Origin: Notolepis coatsorum
Taxonomy: Eukaryota > Chordata > Actinopteri > Aulopiformes > Paralepididae
Length of the DNA: 64,000 nt
Assembly (NCBI GenBank): GCA_963971535.1
Contig: OZ020598.1
Location: forward strand, 93,384,888 to 93,448,887
Direction: 5' to 3'
The notes below the pieces were generated by a model. The model was not told where the DNA came from. It worked only from the letters and a program-made list of their open reading frames with translations, and did not search any database. Each line of letters opens with the position of its first letter. Positions within the stretch are counted from its first letter, which is position 1. Position numbers and translations under genes: made by a program. Positions 22,298 through 34,189 of the stretch are shown here, one piece after another.

Positions 22298-22726
22298 TGA
22301 TTTGCTCATAACGTTTTTAAATGCTAACCCAATGCTAACTCACTGTTAAACTTCAATTCCAGGCATTTGCTTGCATACTGCAATACATAATGTTTGAGTG
22401 TGTTCACCTGCGGTGTGCTGGGAGCTGGCACAAAACATAGAGGGGGCGGGCGTTATTATACAGATGAGAAACGTCTTACGTCAAAGGTACGCTAAATTTC
22501 AGATGACTCACCTGAGTGAGGGACAATATTGTGAGATGAGAATTGGAAGAATGCTCCAAAATGAGAATTAGATAGACATAGATCCTATTAATATAAGTCC
22601 ACATAGCTAGGAAACAATGCTAAACACTGGAAAAGGCCATTTATAAGATAGTTCCCCTTTAAAACAAGGTTCCACTGGAATGCTTCGTTTACAGACCACA
22701 CTCAATTGCACAAAGTACTATCTGGG
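22298..22726. other. AT-rich region ending in a TTAA-flanked inverted end
   Basis: No gene. At 22644-22662 the sequence taagatagttcccctTTAA is the inverted counterpart of TTAAAGGGGAACTATCTTA at 7142-7160. See findings. Confidence 0.5.
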
Positions 22727-22908
22727 AGACTAGACTATATCTCTTCCCCTGTGCATCCGGCCCAATCTGGTTTAATCAAAGGTCACTTGGCCTCAGATCA
22801 TATCAGACGGCTCCTGTATTGATGCCACTCCAATTCGACCACACTCCTGTATTCTCACTAGATGCCGAGAAGGCTTTTGATTGTGTGCATGTATTAGGGC
22901 TTTCTGTG
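22727..22908 (+). pseudogene. L1-type LINE RT fragment, part 1
   Basis: RT motifs HPAQSGLIKGHLASDHIRRLL and [13 protein letters not shown] are readable, with stops between. A 230-bp MITE follows, and the RT resumes at 23226. Confidence 0.75.
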
Positions 22909-22944
22909 GGAAAGCCTTAGGAAGATTAGCTTTCAGGTCAAAAT

Positions 22945-23180
22945 ACTAAAGGAATACACATTTTCAGACGACAAGATTCATATACATTTATCTCTGTGCG
23001 TCAGTGTTGGAGTTGTTGGAAGTTGTATTTCTTCACTTTTGATGGAGCTAGGCTAGGTGCTCTCTACTGCTTCGAGTCCTTGTGCTAAGCTAAGCTAGCA
23101 TGCACCTGGACCTCTCTTAAACTGATATCAATCTTCTTGTCTGACTCTGTATTCCCAAAATGTTGGAGTATTCCTTTAAA
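22945..23180. mobile_element. Short MITE inside L1
   Basis: Inverted ends: ctaaaggaatacacatttt (22945) and, inverted at the right, ttaaaggaatactccaacat (23180). The terminal TTAA on the right suggests a TTAA-type element; the left has CTAA. Confidence 0.6.
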
Positions 23181-23225
23181 ATGGTTTGCATATTCTATGA
23201 CAGTCCTACTGTATGTGCTCAAACG

Positions 23226-23591
23226 GGTTGTCTAGATGAGGCTGCATTTTTCATTGTCAAGGTATACTAGACGGGGTGGCCCTCTCTCTCCCTGGCTTTT
23301 TGCCCTGCTTCTTGAACCACTTGCTCAAGTAATCAGACACAATTCTTCTCTCTTCAGTCATTATCTCCTATGATCATCAACGACACAACACATACAATTT
23401 CACTATACTGTATGCTGATGATATTTAGCTTTATCTCTCATATATTACAAATTCACTGCCTCCCCTCTCAAAGCAAATCAATGAATATGTCTGTTATTAT
23501 GCCACTCAATTCCATTGTCATGCTAGTATCTTCGCCACCCTTACTCTCATTTGATCACAATGGTTTCACCTATCTCAGCATTCAAATCAAA
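23226..23591 (+). pseudogene. L1-type LINE RT fragment, part 2
   Basis: The RT continues with [22 protein letters not shown] and the catalytic box YADDI, which is followed directly by a stop codon (about 23430). It ends near TYLSIQIK where the solo LTR begins. Confidence 0.75.
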
Positions 23592-23701
23592 CTTATTATC
23601 ACGGTTGTGTAATTGAACCCATATGCAGACAAGGAGGGACGGTAGGCAGAGCTGGTCAAAAGCCCAATATGGGTATATTTAATAGAGTAGTTAAAAGTCC
23701 A

Positions 23702-25290
23702 GGCCCTCATGCATCAACGTGTTCTACGCACAGATCTGTGCTTACCCTGTGCGTACGATCATTTCTAAGCAAAGAGTGGGATTCATCAATTTCAACTTGA
23801 ACTTGACTTCGTGCGTACATCTACGCACAGTTCAGACCTGGCGTACCTAGCGCCCAGTGGTAGAATATATTATTACAACAAGGAAATGAGCTTCTGTGCA
23901 TAATAACACTGGCACGTTCTGTACGAACCGTAGTTCATTATAGTTCATTGTAAAATAGCAACAGTAGTGTAATTATGGTCAAAACCCTATAAATAGCATT
24001 TGGAATAATAGATCTTTCTCTCAGAATGAATGCAGCATGGTTTATATAGCGTTATCGGAATATACGGGGTGTAGGCTACTGACTGACTGCGCTCCGCGTA
24101 GCTTGATTGATTGATTGATTGAAAAGTTTATTAACAGATTGCAGAATGGGTACAGTACAGTACAGCTCAGTACATACAATTGTTAATTGGGGATGCAGAC
24201 CAACTTTCGTCTTGTTTACATCAGGGTCCCCCATTTTCAATTCATCATAAATCATAAAGCTCAACTCGTTATTATTCTGCGCAGACCGCAGAAACACGGG
24301 AATGTTTTGATTATATTTAAAAGGCTTTACGTTAAACGAAACAAGTGGAACTTCGAAGCTGTAAGCAGAATACAAGTCATATGAATATAGTGTTCTTCCC
24401 CCTTTTTACTGTATAAGAAAGAATAGAAAACGGATTGCAATGACACTATAGTGGACAGACTATGTATATGATGGGATTCAAGTTCATGTATTGAAAGGCA
24501 GGCTATCTATCATACATGCAGTGAGATTCATTGTTCTTGTATATGCTCTCGTATTATATTGTTTATATAGGCTACCCAATACTGACATCAAAATAGATTG
24601 TAGTATGCCTCTAGAAATCATATGCAGCAGGTAGAAAATTGACGGGAGATCCATCGCGATTTGGAATAAAATTGAGGAGAACTTTAATCCCTGCGGTATT
24701 AATCAAACAACACGGGAAAAGGCAGTCATATTCCAGCGCGGTCTTTATTAGCCGACAACAAAATAGATGCATCTAAAAATCATATAGCCAATCGAACACA
24801 ACTAATAAAGGCATTCATATTACAGCACGGTTATAATGACACACAACCAACGCCAAACAGTGGTCAACGAACGGTCTTTATTAGTATTTTGAGCTGTCCA
24901 GGCAGAATTGCAGCAATGGTCTTAGGGAGCCGTTGATATCTGACATCACCGTTTACGAGTCCGCCTTTTATTTATCCCACAATACGCGATAGTGTCTTCT
25001 TGGTTCGACAGCAGTGAATTCTCCGTGGAGTTTCTCAGGGTTCCGCTCGGGTCCGTCCATTATTTCACATCCCATGGGGGGTGTTTCCTCATTTTCATGA
25101 CCATATATGGATAATCATGCACGAGCATTGACGGTAGAACAAAGTGGTATTCATCAACACGGAGGACCATAGAGCCTGCGTACGCACGTGTGATGAATGC
25201 CGACTTCCCTGTGCGTACGCTAGTTCTACATTCCGTGCTTACGTGTGGAAGTAGGTCAAGTTCTACGTCCACGTTGATGAATGAGGGCCC
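23702..25290. mobile_element. Harbinger-like non-autonomous element
   Basis: The ends are inverted: ggccctcatgcatcaacgtg at the left and, read inward from the right, gggccctcattcatcaacgt. Second blocks with gtgcgtac/gtacgcac follow on both sides. A 3-bp CCA duplication is possible but ambiguous. No transposase frame. It contains an (attg)n-aaagtttattaacag LINE-tail insert at 24104. Confidence 0.72.
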
Positions 25291-25424
25291 AGGCATGGGT
25301 ACACAGGGTAGTTTCTCGTAATGTCCAGGATATACACAGGGACATGAAAGTCAGACAGACTGGGTAATAGCAGGAGCAGTTGTCGTCAGCCAGGCGTAGG
25401 TCAGAGCAGTACTTTGTGAGCCAG

Positions 25425-25700
25425 GCCAGTGTCTCCAGGTCTTAACCGGCAGGCCAGTGTCTCCAGGTCTTAGCCGGCAGGTCAGTGTCTCCAGGTCTTA
25501 GCCGGTAGGTCAGTGTCTCCAGGTCTTAACCAGCAGGTCAGTGTCTCCAGGTCTTCACCGTGCAGGCTAGGAGAGAGGATGAGAATAGAGATTAGAACAA
25601 GGTTGTGAGCAAGGCCAGTGTCTCCAGGTCTTCACCAGCAGGTCAGTGTCTCCAGGTCTTAACCAGCAGGCCAGCATCTCCAGGTCTTCACCATACAGGC
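25425..25700 (+). repeat. 28-bp minisatellite in the LTR
   Basis: Units of ggtcagtgtctccaggtctt plus aaccagca; a larger unit that includes ggctaggagagaggatgaga is repeated twice (25565 and 25697). Confidence 0.92.
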
Positions 25701-26008
25701 TAGGAGAGAGGATGAGAATAGAGATTAGGACAAGGTCAATGAACAAGAGATCCAGGCGAACAACTTAAGCAACAGAGTAGAGAACAATAACATACAGTAG
25801 TAACGTGACTAATGTGGTACGAGAGTTTACGACAGCTGCTCCACATCTGAGGCGGGTTTATATACCATGATGCACTCTGCCTCCAGACCGCAGATCAGCT
25901 GCCTCATGACACACCAGCTGTAACCAATATAAGATAATGAGAGCGGTAGAGTGGGGAAGAGAATAAAGAGAGGCAGGAATACTGACATGGTAGAACCATG
26001 ACACGTAT

Positions 26009-26165
26009 CTCTCCCTTATTATAGAAGAAAATCTACCATTACTCTCAATCAGAAATTACTTAACATAATGGCCTTCACTCTGTGCTAGTCTCTAGGGAAT
26101 GGTTGATGTTATCTTACCATGTGGATTTCTTATTCTCAATAATACCACTTTCTATTGGGAATAAA
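26009..26165 (+). pseudogene. L1-type LINE fragment, part 3
   Basis: A decayed match to the segment after RT, with VDFLFSIIPLSIGN resembling the L1 block LFLFQSIP-L-IG. The match is short, so confidence is moderate. Confidence 0.45.
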
Positions 26166-26559
26166 CATATGTTTACTTGATATTATTTCATGGAAGTTGT
26201 TAATAAGTTGATAATTTAAGTAAAACAGTATATGAACAGTACATGTGGATAACGTCATAGTTATTAAAATAACACAACTATACATTTGTGACTTGCTCTA
26301 TTATTTTCAGTCACATTGACCCCAAAACATATTTTTTCCTTTCACACACTGGTGAACAGATTCATAGCTTTTTTTTATATAACTTTCTTTTTATTGTTTT
26401 TCACAATAAGCAAACAATCACAAACAACAAGACATAACAAAAACACAATCCCGGGCTGCATTATTAGTGTCACTTTACAAAAATATACTTTCCACATGCT
26501 GAGTTCTCAATTCTCTTTCTTTCCCTATAGGTATGGTGAATATTCTTTACAACTGTACA

Positions 26560-29500
26560 TCATCCACTGGTTGTCGTCATTAACATATAAAAGTCCCATT
26601 TTTCCCAGTACTTCAAACCTTTCTCTTCCTGTAATCTGAGAATAAAAGTAAGTATTTCCATTGTGTATATTTCGCCTATAATGGCCAACCATTTTTCTTC
26701 TGTTGGAGGTTCTTGTTGATACCAGAGACGCGTGATCGCTTTCTTACTAGCTGCTAAAAATATTTTCATCAAATATCTGTCTCCTCCTACCAATTCCTCA
26801 GGTAAGTTACCCAGGTACAAATAGGAGAATGTCTCCGGTATCTTAAAATTCAATATAACCTGCATGGTGGAGTGAACATCTTGCCAATAACGTTGAATAC
26901 CTGGACAATTCCAAAAGATATGAGAGTGGTTTGCCTCCCTCTGGCCGCACTGTCTCCAACATGGTTGTTCTATGCCTACTTGTCGGGATTTGATTTTGCA
27001 TCAGAATTCTCTCCATGTTTTTGAATTAGTCGAGCTACATTGAGTTCTGCACATGTTCTCCCATTCGTCTTCGGTTATTTCAATGTTTGATTCCTTTTCC
27101 CAATTTGTCTTAATGTAACTTGTGGAGTCAGTTCTGGCCTGAACAAAGCTATTATATAATTTTGACACAGTTTTACTCATCTTGTCTCTGTATGCCTGAA
27201 TGAATATCTGAATAACACTGTCTATTGGGGTATTGGGCTCAGACACCTTTACCTCTTTTAGAAAGTACTGGCGTAGTTGTAGGTATCTGAAGAAGTCGTG
27301 TTTATCCAAACCGTATGTATCTTTCAAGGTTTGAAAGCTCACAAGTTCTCCATTCTCTACCATTGTGCTGAATGAGGTAATACCTCGGAGAGCCCATTCC
27401 TTAAATGTTTGATCATACATTCTTGGTTTAAATCCTAAATCGAAGGCAAACCACCTCAAGATCTTAATCCTTTTTTCTAACTTGAATTGTTTCACAGTTT
27501 TGAACCATGTCTGTAGGGTGTGTACAATAAATGGGTTTAAGTTTCTATATAGGGTCTTGGCCTGCTGTCTATCACCAATTACTGTCTGGAGTGGTATATC
27601 AATTGATTTCACTTCAATGTCCTTCCACTTCGCTTCGTAGTCCCTTTCACACCAACAGACCAAAGGTCTTATTTGCGCTGCATAATAATACTCCTTCAGA
27701 TTTGGGAGGGACATGCCTCCCTTCTCTTTAGGGAGTTGGAGTGTCCGGAACCTAATTCTCGGTTTTTTCCCGCTCCATATGAATCTAGAAATCATCTTGT
27801 CCCACTCGTTAAACTGTTTAGCAGGGATTTCCACCGGCAAAGACTGGAAAAGATATAGTAGTCTAGGGACTACGTTCATTTTGACTGAGTCTATTCTGGA
27901 GGTGAAATCCAGGGGGGCTAATGACCATCTTTCTATATCTTTTTTGATTTGTGTGTTTAGGAGCTGGTAATTTGCTTCATATAATTTTGTTAAGTCCTTA
28001 GTCAGCCTTACTCCCAGATATTTGTTCCAATTTAAATAGTAATTTTCTTTTATTTCTCTTGGGGGGGGGGGGGGGGGGGGTATAGTTATATGTAAGTATC
28101 TGTGTTTTTCCAATATTTAGTTTGTATCCCGAATGTTGACCATAGGTTTCAATAAGGTCCATTAGTCTAGGGAGGCTCAGACTAGGGTCTTTTAAGTAAA
28201 TTAAGACATCATCCGCGTATAATGCTATCGTATGCTCTGTTTCTTTTATATTAATACCTGTTATAGTGGGGTCTTCCCTAATTGCTTGGGCTAGCGGTTC
28301 AATGAAAAGCGCAAACAGGGCGGGGCTACATGGACAACCTTGGCGTGTACGCGTTCTAGGGCGATCGGATTTGTTAATCGACCGTTTACTTTTATTCTCG
28401 CTGTGGGTCTTGTATATAGTGTTTTAAAACACCTAATTGAATCTAGCTTGAATCCTAACCTTTCTAGTACCAAGAATAAATAGTCCCAGCTCACACAATC
28501 AAACGCTTTTTCCGCGTCCAGACTTAATAAGGCCGAATAAACGTTGGTTTGTTTAATCTCATTCATAATATGTAGTGTTCGTCTTAAGTTATCCTGGGTT
28601 TGGCGACCAGATATAAATCCAGTTTGGTCCGTGTTTATTAGGTCTGGCAAAAACTGTTCCAGTCTTTTCGTGATAATGGAGGCGTACAGCTTATAATCCA
28701 AATTAAGGATCGATATTTGTCTAAACGAACTACATAATTCCTTATCTTTACCCTCCTCGGGAAGTACTGTTATACTCGCCTCCCTCCAGGAGGGAGGGGG
28801 GATGCCCTTTCTAAGAGTGTAGTTAAATGAGGCCACCAGCAATGGCATGATCTCCTGGCGAAAAGCTTTGTAATATTCTGCTGGAAGGCCGTCACTACCT
28901 GGTGATTTGATAGCTTTAAGATTAGATATTGTCCTGTCTAACTCCTCTATAGTGATTTCTGCAGTCATAATTTTGTTCTGCATTTTGCCAATTGAGGGCA
29001 GGTCAAGAGACCTCAGGAATGCAATAGTGGCTTCACTATCTATTTGTGCTGGTTGTGTATATAGTTTTTTGTAGTATGATTCAAAGGCCTTCTCTATATC
29101 TTCCAAATTACTGGACACTACTCCAGTTAAGGGATCTTTAATCTTATTAATTGTATTTTGTGTCTGTTGCTTTCGCAACCTTCTGGCCAATAATCTAGTA
29201 GCCTTTGGGCCTGATTCATATGTTTGACGTAAAAATTTGGATTTTTTCTCAATGTCATCTTTATAGACTTCGTCAATCAATTTTCTTGTTTCCCTAATTT
29301 GCTGTAGCAGCTGACTAGTTGGAGTATTTTTATGCTGTTGCTCTATAGATGCCAATTTTTGGGTTAGATCCTGATATTTGCGCTCTTTCGTCCTCTTCAG
29401 TGTTGCTGTGATGGCAATCATTTTCCCCCTTAGCACAGCTTTTGCAGCATCCCAAACAATCACTGGATTAACCTCACCATTATCATTATTCTCTATATAT

Positions 29501-30256
29501 GTTTTTATTTCTGTCCTAATACTTTCAACAATTGTTTTGTAGTTCAATATTCCTGTGTTAAGCCTCCATAGTGTGTTCCTTGGCCTACTATCCAAGTGTA
29601 AAGTCATATAGACTGCAGAGTGGTCTGATATGTCAGTAGTTCCCAAAGTACAATCCCTTATCCTATGTCTATCACCTCTAAACATAAAAAGATAGTCAAT
29701 TCTTGAATAAACAGAGTGAGGAACAGAATAGTGGGTGTAGTCTCTCTAAGACGGGTGGAGATCTCACCATACATCAAACATTCCTAAGTCTGTGAGTGAA
29801 GCATTAATTATTTTTGTCTGTGGAGTCCGGTTCACCCTATGGCTTGTAGTGTCCAGCTCACGACTAAGAATAGTATTAAAATCTCCCCCACAGATCAGTA
29901 TCCCCTCAGACTCCGCTGCTATCAGACCAAATATGAATTTATAGAAACCTTTGTTGCTCCCCGGCGGGGCATATACATTCAGCAGCGTAACCAAGTTGCC
30001 CTCTAAGTTCTAAATTTAATGAGTTAGGAATTAGTATAGAAACACCTCGTTTATGACCCGATCTAATCGAGCTATAGAACGTATTCCTATATCCATATTT
30101 CTTGAGTTTCTCGTGCTCCATCTGAGAGAGATGCGTTTCTTGTAAAAAAAAAATTTGAGCTTTTTCACGTTTCAATTTGGTTATGACTTTGCTCCGTTTA
30201 ACTGGGTTAACCAGACCATTTACATTTATAGATACCACCTTAAAGTTTCTACTCAT
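26560..30256 (-). pseudogene. L1 ORF2 (endonuclease and RT), broken
   Basis: The endonuclease starts at 30256 (VVSINVNGLVNPVKRSK, LQETHLS) and is broken by a frameshift and deletion near 29990; the next part has LLNVYAPPGSNK and GGDFNTIL. Another break lies near 29700-29760. The long RT frame (29685-28291) has [27 protein letters not shown] and [17 protein letters not shown], then shifts frame before the catalytic box; YADDVL is recoverable on the minus strand near 28215. The C-terminal frame 28113-27001 is entered through a poly(G) run (28062-28080) and ends at a TGA, after which the same frame continues with the CCHC-type motif CGQREANHSHIFWNC. Confidence 0.9.
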
Positions 30257-30519
30257 CTGTGCTTTAACAACTTAAACCTGACACTGTCAACCCGGAATTC
30301 ACACATTACTAAACATGAACAGTTATACATATACACATAGAGAACAGGTGTAACATTAACAAAAACCATACTTGGCTTCCAAAAACAGACGTCTAACGTT
30401 AAGCGAGTCAAAACAACACAATACAGCCCATAGTCCTTAGACATATTCGGGCAGTTTACTCACGTCACGTTGAATTAACTCACTAGGCTTATTATGCTAT
30501 GTATTTCTCACCCTGAGAT

Positions 30520-31608
30520 TTATTTGCTGATGGTACATTGAAAGTCCTGCAGTCTGTTCTTTGCTCGTTGGGCTATTCCTCTCTCCCTCTCGCTCGCGTC
30601 TCCCGGGTGTCTCTCCTTCCTTCCAGCGCGCTGCCACGGTTGTCCTCGCTGTAGTCGCTCGTCCTGGTCTGTTCTAGCAGCGCGGGGGGCTGGTTCCTCC
30701 ACAGCGACTCCTCTCTTCTTCAGATCCTGTGCGGCTTCCTCGGCGCTGTCGTATGTGCGTGTGCCGGAGTCCCAGTGGATTCGGATCTTAGCGAGGGGTG
30801 TCTGGAACCGAATTCCTTTCACTTTCAGTGCCCTTTTGATGCCGCTATATTCTATTCTCTTCTGCATCACCGCCGTCGCGTAGTCATGGTCAAACGACAA
30901 GCGTTTGCCCTCGATCTCGATCTTCTTCTGCCAGGCTTTAGTGATGACCATCTCTTTGGTAGTGAATTGGAGAACGTTTATTATAATCGATCTAGGTGGT
31001 GCATCGGGTCCTGGCTTTTGAGCTAATGCTCTGTGGTCCCGCTGGATCTGCAGGTCGGTATCTGTCGGTAGTGAGAGCTCAGCTCTTAGCAGTTTATCAA
31101 TAAACTCCGGGAGAGGGCAGTCTTTCTCCGTTCCCTCCGGTACGTTATAGATGCGCATATTTGTTCTTCTGGACCTCCCTTCCATGTCCGTTAGCGCTTC
31201 TTGCATGGCTCTCTGCTGTTCCAAAAATATGAGGAGTGTTTCCTTGACCGTCATATTCCATGTTTCTGTTTCTCCGATGCGCGCCTCCGCCTCGTGTATT
31301 CTGGTGCTTTGTGCTTTGGCCTGTAGTGTGTTAGCTCTCAGTTCTTGATTACTTTCCTTTTTAAAATCTTTGAGTTCTGTCATCAGTTCTGTCTTTAATT
31401 CTTCTTGTGTCGTTTTCAAGTCGTTCTTCAGTTCTGTCTTAAGGTTGCGTATCTCTCTGCTAATGTTGGCAAGTCCCTCTTGAATAGTTTCAGTCGTGTT
31501 TTCACCGCCGCCATCTTCACCCATGTTAGTTAGTCTTACTTCTTCCATCTCGCCATTTTCGTTGTCGTTCTCCTGTTTTTTACAATTCCTTCGACTCCTT
31601 AGACTCAT
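30520..31608 (-). CDS. L1 ORF1 protein (RNA-binding chaperone), intact
   Basis: 362 residues with no stop. After an acidic, basic-patched N-terminus, residues of about 40-135 form a heptad-rich coiled coil (LKTELKNDLKTTQEELKTEL) for trimerisation. The RRM-like domain begins around RRTNMRIYNVPEGTEKDC. The C-terminal domain ends with RTYDSAEEAAQDLKKRG. This order is that of vertebrate L1 ORF1p, which coats the element RNA. The basic, low-complexity tail after residue 300 is longer than in mammals. The start was chosen as the first ATG of the frame. ORF1 is intact while ORF2 is not. Confidence 0.9.
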   Translation of the reverse strand: MSLRSRRNCKKQENDNENGEMEEVRLTNMGEDGGGENTTETIQEGLANISREIRNLKTELKNDLKTTQEELKTELMTELKDFKKESNQELRANTLQAKAQSTRIHEAEARIGETETWNMTVKETLLIFLEQQRAMQEALTDMEGRSRRTNMRIYNVPEGTEKDCPLPEFIDKLLRAELSLPTDTDLQIQRDHRALAQKPGPDAPPRSIIINVLQFTTKEMVITKAWQKKIEIEGKRLSFDHDYATAVMQKRIEYSGIKRALKVKGIRFQTPLAKIRIHWDSGTRTYDSAEEAAQDLKKRGVAVEEPAPRAARTDQDERLQRGQPWQRAGRKERHPGDASERERGIAQRAKNRLQDFQCTISK

Positions 31609-31758
31609 TGTTCATGTCCTCTCACTCATTTCCGAGTATTTCATTATTGTTTTAGCTTTTCTTTTGAATTTGGAGAGGTTATTTTAATTGACCGACGGGA
31701 GCTATAACTTCAAGCAGCCATCTCGTGTGCCTCTCCCTACGGAAGCCAGATTCCTAGC

Positions 31759-32124
31759 GTTCTAATGATATCAATATTGTCTCTCTACTCCAAGCATTGA
31801 GTGAGATTAATGACTGTCACCAAACCACGATTTTGAGAAAAAGGCCTCCAAAGCTTGTAGTACATTTTGAGGCATTTATCAAAAGGAATAAATTAATCAG
31901 AGACATGTTTGCACAAACACATACACTCACTATACTGTTCTCCCTTTGTCATTTTCAAACATCAATCCGCCCATTCCAATGTGCACGCTCATACTCACAT
32001 GCACACTCGTCAATATACAATTTGAATGAAACGTTTAACTTGTGCATATCATTTGGTCATGTTTGAGCAGTTAGGCTATTCATGTTTGTATTATTAATAT
32101 GTCCTTAATGTTTAATGTAATTTC
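31759..32124. other. No recognised feature
   Basis: AT-rich, non-repetitive as far as I can see. Confidence 0.4.
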
Positions 32125-32505
32125 TGTCATGTTGTTCATGTTGCCCTCTCTGTTTCCTGGTCTGGTCTAGTGTGTTGTCTCTTGTATTTGTATGTATTGT
32201 TATTCAGTACTGTCATGTATTTGGTGTCACTTTGTTTGTCAGCTTGTGTCTTCGCCCATGTGTGTCACGTTGTTATTAGTCTCCCTATATATGCTGTGCT
32301 TCCCCGTTACTCCCCTGTCGGTTCGTTATCAATGTTGACCTTGTTTCCTGTATCCTGTGAACCTGTCTCTGTGTACCTGTTTGCTGCCTTGTGAAAGACA
32401 AGTAAAGCCTTTTCGTTGAACTACACCCCGTCGTGTCCTGCCTCTGTCTCTCTCTCTCTCGTCCTGTTCTGCATTTTGGGTCCACACCACCACGGAACCT
32501 TAACA
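32125..32505 (+). mobile_element. Solo gypsy-type LTR (probable)
   Basis: It begins tgtcatgttgttcatgttgc and ends ctgcattttgggtccacacc...ccttaaca, the usual gypsy U5 form. A TATA-like ctatatatg (32285) and an aagtaaag polyadenylation-like site (32399) are suitably placed. No matching 5-bp flanks were found (atttc / gcatg). Confidence 0.55.
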
Positions 32506-32672
32506 GCATGTACATGTCCACGTGCACGCCCTCACCCACACATCAGCTCATCATGGATTGTGGGCCAACCTCAAAAGAATTTGCTGATCAGTCTAATTCA
32601 ATGCTCATCAGGGCTGCTCATCATGATATTGGTGTTCAACAGTCTTACTATTTATTGTTGATGTGAATTCAT

Positions 32673-33133
32673 TAGGGATGTCCGATATTATCGGCCGACC
32701 GATATTATCGGCCGATATCGGCAGTAAAATGTGATATCGGAAAATATCGGTATCGGTAAAAAAAAAAAAAAAAAACAATAACAATTTTTTTTTTTTTTTT
32801 TTTTAAACATTTATTTAACCTTTATTTACCCAGGCAAGCAAGTAAGAACCAATTCTTATTTTATTTATTGTAAAAAGTATGCATGTTGGTTTAAAATGTT
32901 CATTTTTACTTTTTTAATTATCATATTTTGCACAGATAATGCTTACATTTAGAAAGCCTTTTGAATGCATCCAGTGAAATTATTAGTTACCTGAAATTAT
33001 TCCGTTTTTTGGGGGGGAAACCCTGCATATATCGGTATCGGTTGATATCGGTATCGGTATCGGTATCGGAAATTGGAGTTGGACAATATCGGAATATCGG
33101 TATCGGTAAAAAAGCCAATATCGAGCATCCCTA
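32673..33133. mobile_element. hAT MITE with perfect TSD
   Basis: 461 bp. The 8-bp duplication GAATTCAT lies at 32665-32672 and 33134-33141. Termini are TAGGGATGTCCGATATTATC and, inverted, TAGGGATGCTCGATATTGGC. Both ends are built of repeated cggtatcg. The interior holds the teleost repeat ttatttacccaggcaagcaa (32822-32841). Confidence 0.93.
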
Positions 33134-33241
33134 GAATTCATTGATCGTATTGATAAGGCTAACTAAAGTAGAGGACAAAGATTGTATTTTCTTTCTCGGG
33201 TCAGCTGTGAGGGAAGGTTGCGTTGAAGACAGTTGGTATGT

Positions 33242-33404
<163 letters not shown>

Positions 33405-34189
33405 TTTCCACAGTTAACATTATTGGGCGAACAAGAGAAAGATGTTCAGTCTATTGTAATGACCCTGCTGTGTTACAACATGTCATTCATCCATGGTTTT
33501 ATTTCAGGGACACCTGTAGTAAAAGTGTGGGGGGTGGAGAAACCAGCTCAGTGCTGCGGTTGTTAAATTGCTCCGTTCTCCGCTTGTCATACACTTGGCA
33601 TTTACAATGTTTTATTTATCATCTGAATTTGATGATAAAATCCAAATATTCTGAAAGCCAAGAGTTTATTTGAAGTCAGATGAAAACCCATCCCTGCCTT
33701 GTATAAAGCTAAGCCTTTCTTTCATAATCCCAGCGAGAAGGGGGGGAGGGAGAGTTCTGAGTAGGACCAGAGTAGATTGACTGCTAGCTTGTAAAGGCAT
33801 GATATTCTGCTTTATATTCTGAAAGTCAAGACTTTGTTTATTATAACAAACCCCCAAATTACCAAAAATCTATATGTTTACATAAATCCATGTTTACCTA
33901 GAAATGTGCCGTTGCGACATCTGACACATTTAATTTTGAGTATTTAATTGTTTAGGAATGAGAAAAGAAGAATGTATATGCCTACATGCATCATGTTAAA
34001 GAAATGCATCACCCATAATGCTTGCTGATTAGAAAGTAAAATTACGTTTTGCAGACAAGTGTCTGTGATGTTCTGTTAGCGGTCGAGCAGCGCACCTCTT
34101 TTTCTTATCAATAGCCAACAAATAGCATCACTATTATTTCATTCACTAAAGAGGATGATAGATTTAAAGTCTCATAGTTTTTTGGAAAT
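33405..34189. other. No recognised gene; weak internal duplication
   Basis: tattctgaaagccaagagtttatt (33648) and tattctgaaagtcaagactttgtt (33815) are similar. Nothing else is assignable. Confidence 0.4.

Larger units (their letters stand above)
23597..26003 (-). mobile_element. Solo gypsy-type LTR, interrupted
   Basis: On the minus strand it starts TGTCATGGTTCTACCATG (26003) and ends with the gypsy-typical ctgcatatgggttcaatt...acaaccgtga (23600). The flanks cttat (23592-23596) and cgtat (26004-26008) are a 5-bp duplication with one mismatch. A Harbinger-like element (23702-25290) and a minisatellite lie within. No gag or pol is present. L1 sequence lies on both sides. Confidence 0.68.
26369..31746 (-). 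mobile_element. Nearly full-length L1/Tx1-type LINE with TSD
   Basis: The element has a short 5' region (31746-31609), ORF1, ORF2 and a poly(A) tail (a T run at 26369-26376 on the plus strand). The duplication cagattcatagc (26357-26368) / cagattcctagc (31747-31758) matches at 11 of 12 positions. ORF2 carries frameshifts, one clear stop and a poly(G) expansion, so it is no longer autonomous. Confidence 0.92.

Noticed and set aside
22727-23620. A live L1 RT gene
   Set aside because: A stop follows the YADDI box directly, several other stops occur and a MITE interrupts it.
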